Part shown: positions 44,410-52,849 of the stretch, piece by piece | How the letters are laid out: the number at the start of each line of letters is the position of its first letter | How positions within the stretch are numbered: position 1 is the first letter of the stretch | Assembly (NCBI RefSeq): GCF_003387475.1 | Contig: NZ_QUNO01000004.1 | Location: 558,001-622,000, forward strand | From: Kutzneria buriramensis | Lineage (GTDB): Bacteria; Actinomycetota; Actinomycetes; Mycobacteriales; Pseudonocardiaceae | Direction: 5' to 3' | DNA: 64,000 bases | Made by a program: the position numbers and the translations under genes | The notes under the pieces: generated by a model | What the model was told of the DNA's origin: nothing | Seen by the model: only the letters and a program-made list of their open reading frames with translations | Database searches by the model: none

Positions 44410-45905
44410 TGAACGCAGTCGAGGCCAGCAACATCACCAAACGGTTCGGGCAGACCGTCGCGCTGAACGACGTGCACATCACCGTCGCCGACGGGGAGAC
44501 GCACGCGCTGGTCGGCCGCAACGGCGCCGGCAAGTCCACCCTGGTCTCCATGCTGACCGGCCTGAACCGGCCGGACAGCGGGGAGATCACGTTCCGCGGC
44601 GAGCCGGCGCCGGCGCTGTCCGACCGTCAGGCGTGGCGGACGAAGGTGGCGTGCGTCTACCAGAAGTCCACCATCATCCCGACCCTGACCGTCGCCGAGA
44701 ACCTGTTCATCAACCGGCAGAATCTCGACGGCGGCGCGGTGATCAGCTGGTCTCGGCTGCGTCGCAAGGCATCGGACGTGCTCGGCGAGTACGGCGTGGA
44801 CGTGGATCCCAATGTCGAGGCGGCGACGCTGACCGTCGAGCAGCGGCAGTTGGTGGAGATCGCCCGCGCGCTGTCGTTCGGCGCCAAGTTCATCATTCTC
44901 GACGAGCCGACCGCCCAGCTGGACGGTCCGGCGATCGAGCGGCTGTTCGAGCGGATGCGCTCGCTGCGGGCGGCCGGGGTGACATTCCTGTTCATCTCCC
45001 ATCACCTCCAGGAGATCTTCGAGATCTGCCAGACGGTGACGGTGTTCCGGGACGCCCGGCACATCGTCACCAGTCCGGTCGCCGACCTGTCCAAGGACCA
45101 GCTGGTGGAGGCCATGACCGGCGAGGCGGTCGGCCTCGGCGCCGTCGCGAGCCGGCCGGCGGTCGGCTCGGAGTCCGTCCTGGACATCCGCGATCTGGCT
45201 CTGGGCAAGCACTTCAGCGGCATCGACCTGTCGGTGCGCCGGGGCGAGGTGGTCGGCATCGCCGGCTCGGCCAGCAGCGGCAAGGTGGAGCTGGGCGAGG
45301 TGATCGTCGGTCTGCGCAAGGCCGACGCCGGAACCGTTGCGGTGTCAGGGAAATCCCTGAAGCCGGGTAGCGTGCCGGCGGCCCTGGCCGGTGGCGTCGG
45401 CTTCGTGCCGGAGGACCGCCACAAGGAGGGTTTCGTGCCCGGCCTGAGCATCGCGGAGAACGCGACGTTCCCGATCGCCGGGCGACTGGGCCGGTTCGGC
45501 TCGATCTCCGGCCGGCGGCGGGACCAGGTGGCGGCCAGGATGATCGACGAGCTGGCGATCAAGACGTCCGGGCCGGACCAGGACGTGGCCGACCTGTCCG
45601 GTGGCAACCAGCAGAAGGTCGTGATGGCGCGGGCGCTGTCCAGCGAGCCGGACCTGCTGGTGCTGATGGACCCGACCGCGGGCGTGGACGTGAAGTCCAA
45701 GGAGAACCTGCTGGACGCGGTGGACCGGGCGGCCGCCGCCGGCGCCGCGGTGCTGGTGATCTCCGACGAGCTGGACGACCTGCGTCCCTGCGACCGGGTG
45801 CTGGTGATGTTCCACGGCTCGGTGGCCGGCGAGTTCCCCGCCGGCTGGACCGACAACGAGCTGGTCAGTGTGATCGAAGGGATCGGGGAGAGCAGTGGTG
45901 AGTGA
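44409..45905 (+). CDS. Sugar ABC transporter ATPase, double domain (CUT2)
   Basis: 498 aa with two ATPase halves, as in RbsA/AraG. The first has an intact Walker A (GRNGAGKST) but a degenerate signature (LTVEQRQ) and Walker B FIILDEPTA. The second has a degenerate Walker A (GSASSGKVE) and an intact signature (LSGGNQQKV), with LLVLMDPTAGVD. This split is normal in the family. The ATG overlaps the preceding stop by 1 nt. Confidence 0.94.
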   Translation: MNAVEASNITKRFGQTVALNDVHITVADGETHALVGRNGAGKSTLVSMLTGLNRPDSGEITFRGEPAPALSDRQAWRTKVACVYQKSTIIPTLTVAENLFINRQNLDGGAVISWSRLRRKASDVLGEYGVDVDPNVEAATLTVEQRQLVEIARALSFGAKFIILDEPTAQLDGPAIERLFERMRSLRAAGVTFLFISHHLQEIFEICQTVTVFRDARHIVTSPVADLSKDQLVEAMTGEAVGLGAVASRPAVGSESVLDIRDLALGKHFSGIDLSVRRGEVVGIAGSASSGKVELGEVIVGLRKADAGTVAVSGKSLKPGSVPAALAGGVGFVPEDRHKEGFVPGLSIAENATFPIAGRLGRFGSISGRRRDQVAARMIDELAIKTSGPDQDVADLSGGNQQKVVMARALSSEPDLLVLMDPTAGVDVKSKENLLDAVDRAAAAGAAVLVISDELDDLRPCDRVLVMFHGSVAGEFPAGWTDNELVSVIEGIGESSGE

Positions 45906-46902
45906 CGTGTCCACCCCGGTCGTGGCCGCCCGGCCGCGACTACAAGTCGCCAAGCTGCGCGACCTGGCGCTGCTGCCGGCGATCCTGGTGCTGCTGGTCG
46001 TCGGCTTCATCGCCAGCCCGATCTTCCTGACCAGCGGCAACCTGCTCAACGTCGTGCAGCAGCAGTCCGAGCTGGGCCTGGTCGTGCTCGGCGAGGCGCT
46101 GGTGCTGATCGTCGGCAAGATGGACCTGTCGCTGGAGTCGACCCTGGGCTTCGCGCCGGCGCTGGCCATGGTCCTGGTGCTGCCGACGTCGGAGAACGGC
46201 CTCGGCCTCGGGCTGCCCGAGTGGACCGCGCTGCCGGTCTGCCTGCTGGCCGGCGTGGCCATCGGCGCCGTCAACGCGTTCCTGGTGCTGCGGCTGCAGC
46301 TGTCCGGCTTCATCATCACGCTGGGCATGCTGATCACCATTCGTGGCCTCCAGCAGGGCCTCACCGTCGGCCAGTCGCTGTCCAGCCCGAACATGCCGTC
46401 GCTGTACTACCTGGGCAACGCGGTGTGGTTCGGCGTGCACGCGTCGATCTGGATCTTCCTCGCGCTGTTCGTGATCGCCATCGCCTTCGTGGGCTACTTC
46501 CGGCACGGCCGCTCGCTGTACGCCATCGGCGGCAACGAGGCCGCGGCCAAGGCCGCCGGTATCCGCACCACCCGCGTCGCCGCCATCGTGCTGATCGTGG
46601 CCAGCGTGCTGGCCGCGCTGGCCGGCGCCATGATGGTCGGCCACTACGGCTCCATCACCGCCAACCAGGGCTCCGGCTGGATCTTCAACGCCTTCGCCGC
46701 GGCCGTGCTCGGCGGCGTCAGCCTCAACGGCGGCAAGGGCACCCTGTTCGGCGCCATGTGCGGCGTGCTGATGCTCGGCCTGGTGCAGAACATCCTCACC
46801 CTGGCGCACGTGAACCCGTACTGGCTCGGCGCGATCAACGGGGCCATCATCATCGGTGCGCTGGTGCTCGCGCGGCTGACGACCGGAAAGGCCCAGGATT
46901 AG
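45898..46902 (+). CDS. Sugar ABC transporter permease (RbsC type)
   Basis: About 334 aa with eight to ten membrane helices and RbsC landmarks (GLVVLGEALVLIVGKMDLSL, FRHGRSLYAIGGNEAAAKAAGI, AAAVLGGVSLNGGKGT). The start is GTG 45898 or the GTG just before it at 45895; both lie inside the end of the ATPase gene. It completes the CUT2 importer. Confidence 0.93.
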   Translation: MSDVSTPVVAARPRLQVAKLRDLALLPAILVLLVVGFIASPIFLTSGNLLNVVQQQSELGLVVLGEALVLIVGKMDLSLESTLGFAPALAMVLVLPTSENGLGLGLPEWTALPVCLLAGVAIGAVNAFLVLRLQLSGFIITLGMLITIRGLQQGLTVGQSLSSPNMPSLYYLGNAVWFGVHASIWIFLALFVIAIAFVGYFRHGRSLYAIGGNEAAAKAAGIRTTRVAAIVLIVASVLAALAGAMMVGHYGSITANQGSGWIFNAFAAAVLGGVSLNGGKGTLFGAMCGVLMLGLVQNILTLAHVNPYWLGAINGAIIIGALVLARLTTGKAQD

Positions 46903-47864
46903 TGGAGATCCGCGGACTCGGCTTCGGCGGAGCGCCGATCGGGAACCTGTACGCCGAGGTGTCGGACGCGGACGCGCGTGCGACCGTCGACGCCGCGTGG
47001 GACGCGGGCGTGCGGTACTTCGACACCGCCCCGCACTACGGCCTCGGCCTCTCCGAGCGACGCCTCGGCGCCGCGCTGGCCGACCGTCCGCGCGACGAGT
47101 TCGTCCTCTCCACCAAGGTCGGCCGGATCCTCGAGCCTCGCGACGGCGGGGGGCTCGATGACGCCGGCTTTCTCGTGCCCGCCACACACCGGCGGGTGTG
47201 GGACTTCAGCGCCGACGGCGTGCGCCGGTCGCTGGACTCCTCGCTGGAACGCCTCGGCGTGGATCGGGTGGACGTCGTCTACCTGCACGATCCCGACGAC
47301 CACTGGGAGCAGGCCGTCTCCGAGGGGTTGCCGGCGCTGCACGCGCTGAAGGAACAGGGCGTGATCGGCGCCGTCGGCGTCGGCATGAACCAGTGGCAGA
47401 TGCCCGAGCGGTTCATTCGCGAGGCGTCGCTGGACTACGTCATGCTCGCCGGCCGGTACACGCTGCTGGAGCAGGAATCGCTGGCCTCCTTCCTGCCGCT
47501 GTGCGTGGAACGGGGCGTGTCGGTGGTGGCGGTGGCGGTGTTCAACTCCGGTCTGCTGGCGCGGCCCGAGGTGCCCGTCGACGCCACGTACAACTACGCC
47601 GCGGCCCCGGCCGAGGTGATGGAGAAGGCCCGGCGCATCGCGTCCGTCGGCAAGCGGCACGGGGTCGTGCTGCCGCAGGCGGCGCTGCAGTTCCCGTTCG
47701 GCCACCCCGCGGTGACGGGCATTGCCGTCGGCGCGCGGACGCCGGCGGAGATCACCGAGAACGCGGCGCTGCTGGCGGAGACCGTGCCGGCGGAGCTGTG
47801 GGCGGACCTCAAGGCCGAGGGCCTGTTGGGGGCCGACGTACCGACGCCGGGAGTCGCTTCGTGA
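46902..47864 (+). CDS. Aldo/keto reductase, D-threo-aldose (L-fucose) 1-dehydrogenase type
   Basis: 320 aa. The AKR tetrad is visible: D and Y in RYFDTAPHYGLGLSE, K in STKVGR, H in VVYLHDPDDH. It would oxidise L-fucose to L-fuconolactone, the entry step of the pathway. The GTG start overlaps the permease stop (TAGTG), and the lactonase gene overlaps its own stop. Confidence 0.88.
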   Translation: MEIRGLGFGGAPIGNLYAEVSDADARATVDAAWDAGVRYFDTAPHYGLGLSERRLGAALADRPRDEFVLSTKVGRILEPRDGGGLDDAGFLVPATHRRVWDFSADGVRRSLDSSLERLGVDRVDVVYLHDPDDHWEQAVSEGLPALHALKEQGVIGAVGVGMNQWQMPERFIREASLDYVMLAGRYTLLEQESLASFLPLCVERGVSVVAVAVFNSGLLARPEVPVDATYNYAAAPAEVMEKARRIASVGKRHGVVLPQAALQFPFGHPAVTGIAVGARTPAEITENAALLAETVPAELWADLKAEGLLGADVPTPGVAS

Positions 47865-48712
47865 GGGTTGACGCGCATCACCACATGTGGGACCTGGCCG
47901 TCCGCGACCAGCCCTGGACGGCCGACCCGGACGTCGCCGACACCCTGCACCGCACGTTCCTCCTGACCGACCTGACGCCGCTGACCTCGGCGGCCGGCAT
48001 CGACGCCAGCGTGCTCGTCCAGACGATCACTGTGCCCGAGGAGACTCCGGAGTTCCTCGCCCTGGCCGAGGAGTCCCCGCTAGTCCAGGCGGTCACCGGC
48101 TGGACGGACCTGACCGCGCCGGACGTCGCCGAGACCCTCGCGGCGTTGCGGGCCAGCCACGGCGGCCGGTGGCTGAAGGGCATCCGCCACCAGGTGCAAG
48201 GGGAGCCCGACCCCGACTGGCTCATCCGCGACGACGTGCTGCGCGGCCTGAAGGCGGTAGGGGAGGCGGGCCTGGTGTACGAACTGCTCACCTATCCGCA
48301 CCAGCTGCCGGCGGCCACCCGGGCGGCGGCAGAGCTGCCGGGCACCCGGTTCGTGCTCGATCACTGTTCGAAGCCTCCGATCACCAGCGGTGACCTGGAG
48401 CCGTGGGCGACGCGCCTGCGTGCGCTGGCGGCGCTGCCGAACGTGACGTGCAAGCTGTCCGGCCTGGTCACGGAGGCCAGCCCGGACTGGACCGTCGCCG
48501 ACCTGCGCCCGTACGTCGAGGTCGTGCTGGACGCGTTCGGCCCCGATCGGGTGATGTTCGGCTCGGACTGGCCGGTCTGCCTGCTCGCCGCCACGTACGC
48601 CGAGGTCGTGGAGGCAACCGCCGAGCTCATCGGGGGTCTGTCCGAGACCGAGCAGGACGCGGTGCTCGGCGGCACCGCGGCCCGGGTCTACGGGATCACG
48701 CCAGGTCTTTGA
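47861..48712 (+). CDS. Amidohydrolase-family L-fuconolactonase
   Basis: 283 aa. Metal-site motifs of the lactonase branch are DAHHHMWD at the start, KGIRHQVQ, FVLDHCSKPP and FGSDWPV. It hydrolyses L-fuconolactone to L-fuconate for the dehydratase. The GTG overlaps the preceding stop (GTGA). Its last 17 nt overlap the end of the opposing GntR gene. Confidence 0.9.
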   Translation: MRVDAHHHMWDLAVRDQPWTADPDVADTLHRTFLLTDLTPLTSAAGIDASVLVQTITVPEETPEFLALAEESPLVQAVTGWTDLTAPDVAETLAALRASHGGRWLKGIRHQVQGEPDPDWLIRDDVLRGLKAVGEAGLVYELLTYPHQLPAATRAAAELPGTRFVLDHCSKPPITSGDLEPWATRLRALAALPNVTCKLSGLVTEASPDWTVADLRPYVEVVLDAFGPDRVMFGSDWPVCLLAATYAEVVEATAELIGGLSETEQDAVLGGTAARVYGITPGL

Positions 48713-49370
48713 GCCACTGCTCCACGCCGGCCACGTGCACGGTCGACCATGACCGGGCCAGGTCGGGCTGCCGCGCGGCCAGCGCGTCGACGATCGCCCG
48801 GTGCTCGGCGACGGTGCGGTCCACGGCGCTGGCCTGCGTGATGCCGCGCCAGATGCGCACCCGCACGGTCGGGCCGGCCAGCGTGTCCAGCAGCTGCGCC
48901 AGGTAGGCGTTGCCGGAGGCCTGCACCACCCGGCGGTGGAACTCCAGGTCGTGCTCGACCAGCTCCTCGACGGATTCGGCCGCGGCGGCCGCGTCGCACA
49001 GCTCCCGCAGGGCGATGACCTCCTGGTCGTCGATGCGCTGCGCGGCCATCGCGGCGGCGGCCGGCTCCAGGATGCGGCGGACCTCCAGCACCTCCTGCAC
49101 CGAGTCCTCGCCGCTGTGCAGGTCCAGCACGAACGACAGCGCCCCGAGCAGGTCGTCGGCCCGCAGGCTGGACACGTAGGTGCCGTCGCCCTGCCGCACG
49201 TCCAGCACCCTGACCAGCGACAACGCCTTCACGGCCTCGCGCAGTGAGTTGCGGGACAGGCCGAGGCGCTCGGCCAGGTCCGCCTCGCGGGGCAGCCGGT
49301 CGCCCGGCTTCAGCTCCCCGGAGACGATCATCTCCTTCACGCGCAGGATCGCGTCGTCGGTGACTGCCAC
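48696..49370 (-). CDS. GntR-family regulator, FadR (FCD) type
   Basis: 224 aa. The winged helix (about 1-70, GELKPGDRLPREADLAERLGLSR in the usual place) is followed by an all-helical FCD domain with metal-site candidates (DLEFHRRVVQASGN, EHRAIVDAL). FCD proteins often respond to sugar acids, so it probably controls the fucose operon it ends against. The start is GTG 49370. Confidence 0.9.
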   Translation of the reverse strand: MAVTDDAILRVKEMIVSGELKPGDRLPREADLAERLGLSRNSLREAVKALSLVRVLDVRQGDGTYVSSLRADDLLGALSFVLDLHSGEDSVQEVLEVRRILEPAAAAMAAQRIDDQEVIALRELCDAAAAAESVEELVEHDLEFHRRVVQASGNAYLAQLLDTLAGPTVRVRIWRGITQASAVDRTVAEHRAIVDALAARQPDLARSWSTVHVAGVEQWLKDLA

Positions 49371-49486
49371 GACCGCCTCGAATTCGTCGATCAGACCTCG
49401 GATGTTTCCCGTCCAGTATGCGTCATGGTCCGTCCTGTCGTGATCGCCGGGCTGGTGGCGGCCGTTCGGGTAGCCCGTTCGGCGTA

Positions 49487-49507
49487 TTTGGTCAGCAAGT
49501 GACCAAA
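49487..49507. promoter_or_regulatory. 8-bp inverted repeat in the gntR/nagA gap
   Basis: TTTGGTCA (49487-49494) and TGACCAAA (49500-49507) pair perfectly around a 5-nt spacer. It lies between the two divergent starts and resembles a GntR-family operator (TGGTC...GACCA). It could serve the FadR-type gene or be a second DasR site. Confidence 0.5.
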
Positions 49508-49565
49508 AGTTGTCTTATTTGGTGGATGATTGACTGGACGTTGGCCGCCACTGCCCGTACCGTCT

Positions 49566-49581
49566 AATGGTCTGGACCAAT
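49566..49581 (+). promoter_or_regulatory. DasR operator (dre) before nagA
   Basis: AATGGTCTGGACCAAT closely matches the dre consensus A(C/T)TGGTCTAGACCA(G/A)T. The core TGGTC-TG-GACCA (49568-49579) is a perfect palindrome. It lies 10 bp before the nagA start, so DasR bound here would block expression. Confidence 0.75.
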
Positions 49582-49591
49582 GGAGGGCAAT

Positions 49592-50779
49592 TTGGACGCC
49601 GTAGTCGCAGCGCCACGAGCACTCGTCGGCGGGGCCATGACCGGCCCGGTCGCGGTGCGCATCCGGGGCGGCCGTTTCGTCGACGTCAGCGACGGCCACG
49701 CCGGCGCGACCGAGGTGCTGCCCACCGGGCTGCTCACCGCCGGCCTGGTGGACGTCCAGATCAACGGCGCCTTCGGCGTCGACTTCGCCGACGTGGACGC
49801 GGACGCCCTGCGGCTGGTCGCGGAGTCCCTGCCGTCCACCGGCGTCACCCGGTTCCTGCCGACGCTCATCACGGCGCCGGTGCCGACGGTGCTGCGCCAG
49901 TCGCACGCGGTGGTCGCCGCCGCGGCGGCCCTGCCCGCCACCGGCGTCGCCCGGCCGCTCGGCCTGCACCTGGAGGGCCCCTTCCTGTCCCCGGTTCGGC
50001 ACGGTGTGCACGAGCCGGCCCTGATGGTGCCGCCGGAGCCGGCCAATCTCGACCAGCTGCTGGCCGACGAGACCGTCGCCGCGGCGCTGCGCATCGTCAC
50101 CCTGGCGCCGGAGATGCCGGGCGGCATGGACGCCGTCCGGCGGCTCGTGGACGCCGGCGTGGTCGTCTCGGTCGGACACAGCAACGCCACCGCCGAGCAG
50201 ACCGTCGAGGCCGCGGACGCCGGCGCGACGATGGTGACGCACCTGTTCAACGCGCAGAGCCCGCTGACGCACCGGGAACCCGGCGTGCCCGGCATCGCCC
50301 TGACCGACAAGCGGTTCACCCTCGGTCTCATCGCCGACCTCGCCCACGTCGCCGGTCCGATCTGCCGGCTCGTCTTCGCGGCGGCCGGCCCGCGTGTCGC
50401 GCTGGTGACGGACGCGGTCGCGGCGGCGGGCATGCCGCCGGGCCGCTACCGGTTGGGCGGCGCGGACGTGCTGCTGACCGAGGCCGGCGTGCCCCGCTCG
50501 CCGGACGGCACCATCGCCGGCAGCGCCCTGACGTTGGACCGCGCCGTCCGGAACATCGTCTCCCTGGGAGTGTCCGAACAGGACGCTCTGATCGCCGCCA
50601 CCCGGACCCCGGCCGACGTCATCGGCGAGAAGTGGTTGGGGCGCATCGCCCCCGGCGCCGTCGCCGACCTCGTGTGGTGGGACGACGACCTGCGCCCCCG
50701 CAAGGTCTGGGTCGACGGCGAGGTCGTCTTCGACGCCGAGGTCGACGACTACGCCGAACTGGCCACCGCCGGCAACTGA
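49592..50779 (+). CDS. nagA: N-acetylglucosamine-6-phosphate deacetylase
   Basis: 395 aa. It turns GlcNAc-6-phosphate into glucosamine-6-phosphate and acetate. Motifs: VDVQINGAFGVDF, the metal ligand in LHLEGPFLSP, VGHSNATAEQ, THLFNAQSPL...REPG, and the catalytic Asp in VTDAVAAAGMP. The start chosen is TTG 49592, with GGAGGG at 49582-49587. The ATG at 49580 overlaps the dre site and has no ribosome binding site. A strong hairpin follows the stop. Confidence 0.92.
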   Translation: MDAVVAAPRALVGGAMTGPVAVRIRGGRFVDVSDGHAGATEVLPTGLLTAGLVDVQINGAFGVDFADVDADALRLVAESLPSTGVTRFLPTLITAPVPTVLRQSHAVVAAAAALPATGVARPLGLHLEGPFLSPVRHGVHEPALMVPPEPANLDQLLADETVAAALRIVTLAPEMPGGMDAVRRLVDAGVVVSVGHSNATAEQTVEAADAGATMVTHLFNAQSPLTHREPGVPGIALTDKRFTLGLIADLAHVAGPICRLVFAAAGPRVALVTDAVAAAGMPPGRYRLGGADVLLTEAGVPRSPDGTIAGSALTLDRAVRNIVSLGVSEQDALIAATRTPADVIGEKWLGRIAPGAVADLVWWDDDLRPRKVWVDGEVVFDAEVDDYAELATAGN

Positions 50780-50783
50780 CTCG

Positions 50784-50883
50784 AACCCCCGCGAGTCGCG
50801 TTGTGGGACACACCGAATGTGAGTCTCGGGCACATGCCTGAGACTCACATTCGGTGTGCTTGAGAACGCGACTCGCGGGGGTT
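50784..50883. terminator. Exceptionally long hairpin between nagA and the SIS gene
   Basis: Outer arms of 19 bp (50784-50802 and 50865-50883) and inner arms of 18 bp (50809-50826 and 50841-50858) are both perfect. They are separated by a 6/6-nt internal loop and closed by a 14-nt loop that can pair further. The structure spans 100 bp and fills the gap between convergent genes. Confidence 0.75.
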
Positions 50884-50887
50884 GCCG

Positions 50888-51940
50888 TCAGCGAGTCTTG
50901 GTCACCTTGTTGAGGCCGCGGGGGCTGTCGGGGTCGCCGCCGCGGGCCAGCGACAGGCCCAGGGCGAGCCGCTGGACGGGGAGCACCTCCAGCACGGGGG
51001 CGACCTCCTCGGCGGTCTCGGCGACGGGGATCCGCAGCGCCGCGGACACCCGGGACGCGGCCGAGCCGACCGCGAACACATCGGCGCCGCGGGAGTGGAT
51101 GACGTCGAGGACCTCACTCATCGCGGCGCCGCCCTTGCCGGCGCTGGTGATGGCCAGCACGCCGGTCTCCGCGTCGACCGCGGCGACCGGGCCGTGCAGC
51201 AGGTCGGCGCCGCTGTACGAGCGGGCCGACAGGTAGCTGGTCTCGGCGAGTTTGAGGGCGGCCTCGGCGGCGGTGGCCGACGAGTAGCCGCGGCCGGTGG
51301 TCAGCACCCGGTTGACGAACCGGAACCGCTGCACGGCCTCCTGAACGGCCGCCGCCGAGTCGTCCAGGGTCTGCTGGGCCAGCTCGCCCAGCGCGGCGGC
51401 GTGCTCGCCGCTGCCGCCCCGCACGGCGTCGATGAGCAGGTACAGCGCCAGCAGCGTGGCGGAGTACGTCTTCGTGGCCGCCACGGCCAGCTCGGGCCCG
51501 GCGCCGACGTCCACCGACAGCTCGGCGGCGTTGTTCAGCGGCGAGTCCGGCGTGTTGGTCACCGCGACGGTCAACGCGCCGCGGGAGCGCGCCGACTCGG
51601 TGACCTCCAGCAGGTCGGGCGACCCGCCGCTCTGGCTGACCGAGATCAGCAGCACGTCGGTGAGGTCGGGCTGGGCGCCGTACAACGTCGTCGTCGACGG
51701 CGACACCAGCCCGGCCGGCAGTTGCAGCAGCACCTCGATCAGGTACTTGGCGTACAGCGCCGCGTGGTCGCTGGACCCCCGGGCGGCCAGCAGCGCGAAC
51801 CGGGGGCGCCGAGCGGTCACCTGCGCCGCGATCTCCGCGATCTCGCCGCGCCGCGCGACGAGGTCCGCGAAGATCTTGGGCTGCGAGGCGACCTCGGCAC
51901 TCATGTGCTGCCCGGCCGAGGATTCGGTCTGGCGGGTCAT
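50888..51940 (-). CDS. SIS-domain amino-sugar phosphate deaminase/isomerase (NagB-II/AgaS type)
   Basis: 350 aa with two SIS domains (ARGSSDHAALYAKYLIEV and SVSQSGGSPDLLEVT in the first, TTGRGYSSATAAEAALKLAE and HGPVAAVD in the second) and no glutaminase part. It resembles GlmS isomerase domains used as glucosamine-6-phosphate deaminases. With nagA and no classical NagB nearby, it probably converts GlcN-6-phosphate to fructose-6-phosphate. The start is ATG 51938-51940 with GAGGAG. It is the last gene after dasA-dasB-dasC. Confidence 0.88.
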   Translation of the reverse strand: MTRQTESSAGQHMSAEVASQPKIFADLVARRGEIAEIAAQVTARRPRFALLAARGSSDHAALYAKYLIEVLLQLPAGLVSPSTTTLYGAQPDLTDVLLISVSQSGGSPDLLEVTESARSRGALTVAVTNTPDSPLNNAAELSVDVGAGPELAVAATKTYSATLLALYLLIDAVRGGSGEHAAALGELAQQTLDDSAAAVQEAVQRFRFVNRVLTTGRGYSSATAAEAALKLAETSYLSARSYSGADLLHGPVAAVDAETGVLAITSAGKGGAAMSEVLDVIHSRGADVFAVGSAASRVSAALRIPVAETAEEVAPVLEVLPVQRLALGLSLARGGDPDSPRGLNKVTKTR

Positions 51941-52023
51941 CGCACTCCTCAATCTTGGGATCCTGTGGCGGCGGGGCCCAGGTCCGGCCTGCCGCTGACG
52001 GTAGTCCATCCACGGCCGGGATC

Positions 52024-52848
52024 TCAGCCCTTGACCGCGCCGGCGGTCACCCCCGAGACCAGGTTGCGCTGCACGATCAGGAAGAAGATCAGCACCGGCA
52101 GGGTGAACACCGACGACGCCGCCATCGCGCCGCCCCAGTCCACGCCGAACTTCGAGACGAAGCCCGACAGCCACACCGGCAGCGTCACGTTCGACGGGTC
52201 CTGCATGAAGGTCAGCGCGTACAGGAACTCGTTCCAGGCGGTGATGAAGCTGAACACCGAGGTGGCGACCAGGCCGGGACCCAGCAGCGGCAGCGTGACC
52301 CGGCGGAACGCCGCCCACCGGCCGCAGCCGTCCACCATCGCGGCCTCCTCCAGGTCCACCGGGATGCCCTTGACGAAGCCGCGCAGCGTCCACGCGGTGA
52401 ACGGCAGTGCGGCCGCGAAGTAGACCAGGATCAGCCCGGGCAGCGCGTTGAGCAGGTCGAACGAGCGAATCATCAGGAACATCGGGATCAGCAGCGCCTC
52501 GAACGGCGCCATCTGCGCCACCAGCACCAGCAGCAGGAAGCCCTTGCGGCCGCGGAAGCGCAGCCGGGCCAGCGGCACCGCCGCGAGCAGGCCGGCGACC
52601 AGCGCGAAGACCACCGCGGCCAGCGCCACGATCACGCTGTTGCCCAGCGAGTTGAGGAAGCCCTCCTTGGAGATGCCGTCCACGAAGTGCTGGAACGTCA
52701 GCCCGAGCGGGACCAGGTCGTAGTCGTCGGACAGCAGCTGGTTGGCCGGCTTGAGCGCGGTGGTGACCATCCAGTAGATCGGGAACGCGAAGACGACCGC
52801 GACCAGCAGGCCGATCACCGAGGCGAGGCGCTTGCGGGTCCGCCCCAT
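52024..52848 (-). CDS. dasC: Chitobiose/GlcNAc ABC permease DasC (MalG type)
   Basis: 274 aa, six membrane helices. The EAA loop reads DLEEAAMVDGCGRWAAF followed by VTLPLLGPGL. It forms the CUT1 channel with DasB. The start is 1 nt after the dasB stop. The name rests on gene order and on the DasR/dre context. Confidence 0.88.
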   Translation of the reverse strand: MGRTRKRLASVIGLLVAVVFAFPIYWMVTTALKPANQLLSDDYDLVPLGLTFQHFVDGISKEGFLNSLGNSVIVALAAVVFALVAGLLAAVPLARLRFRGRKGFLLLVLVAQMAPFEALLIPMFLMIRSFDLLNALPGLILVYFAAALPFTAWTLRGFVKGIPVDLEEAAMVDGCGRWAAFRRVTLPLLGPGLVATSVFSFITAWNEFLYALTFMQDPSNVTLPVWLSGFVSKFGVDWGGAMAASSVFTLPVLIFFLIVQRNLVSGVTAGAVKG

Positions 52849-52849
52849 G

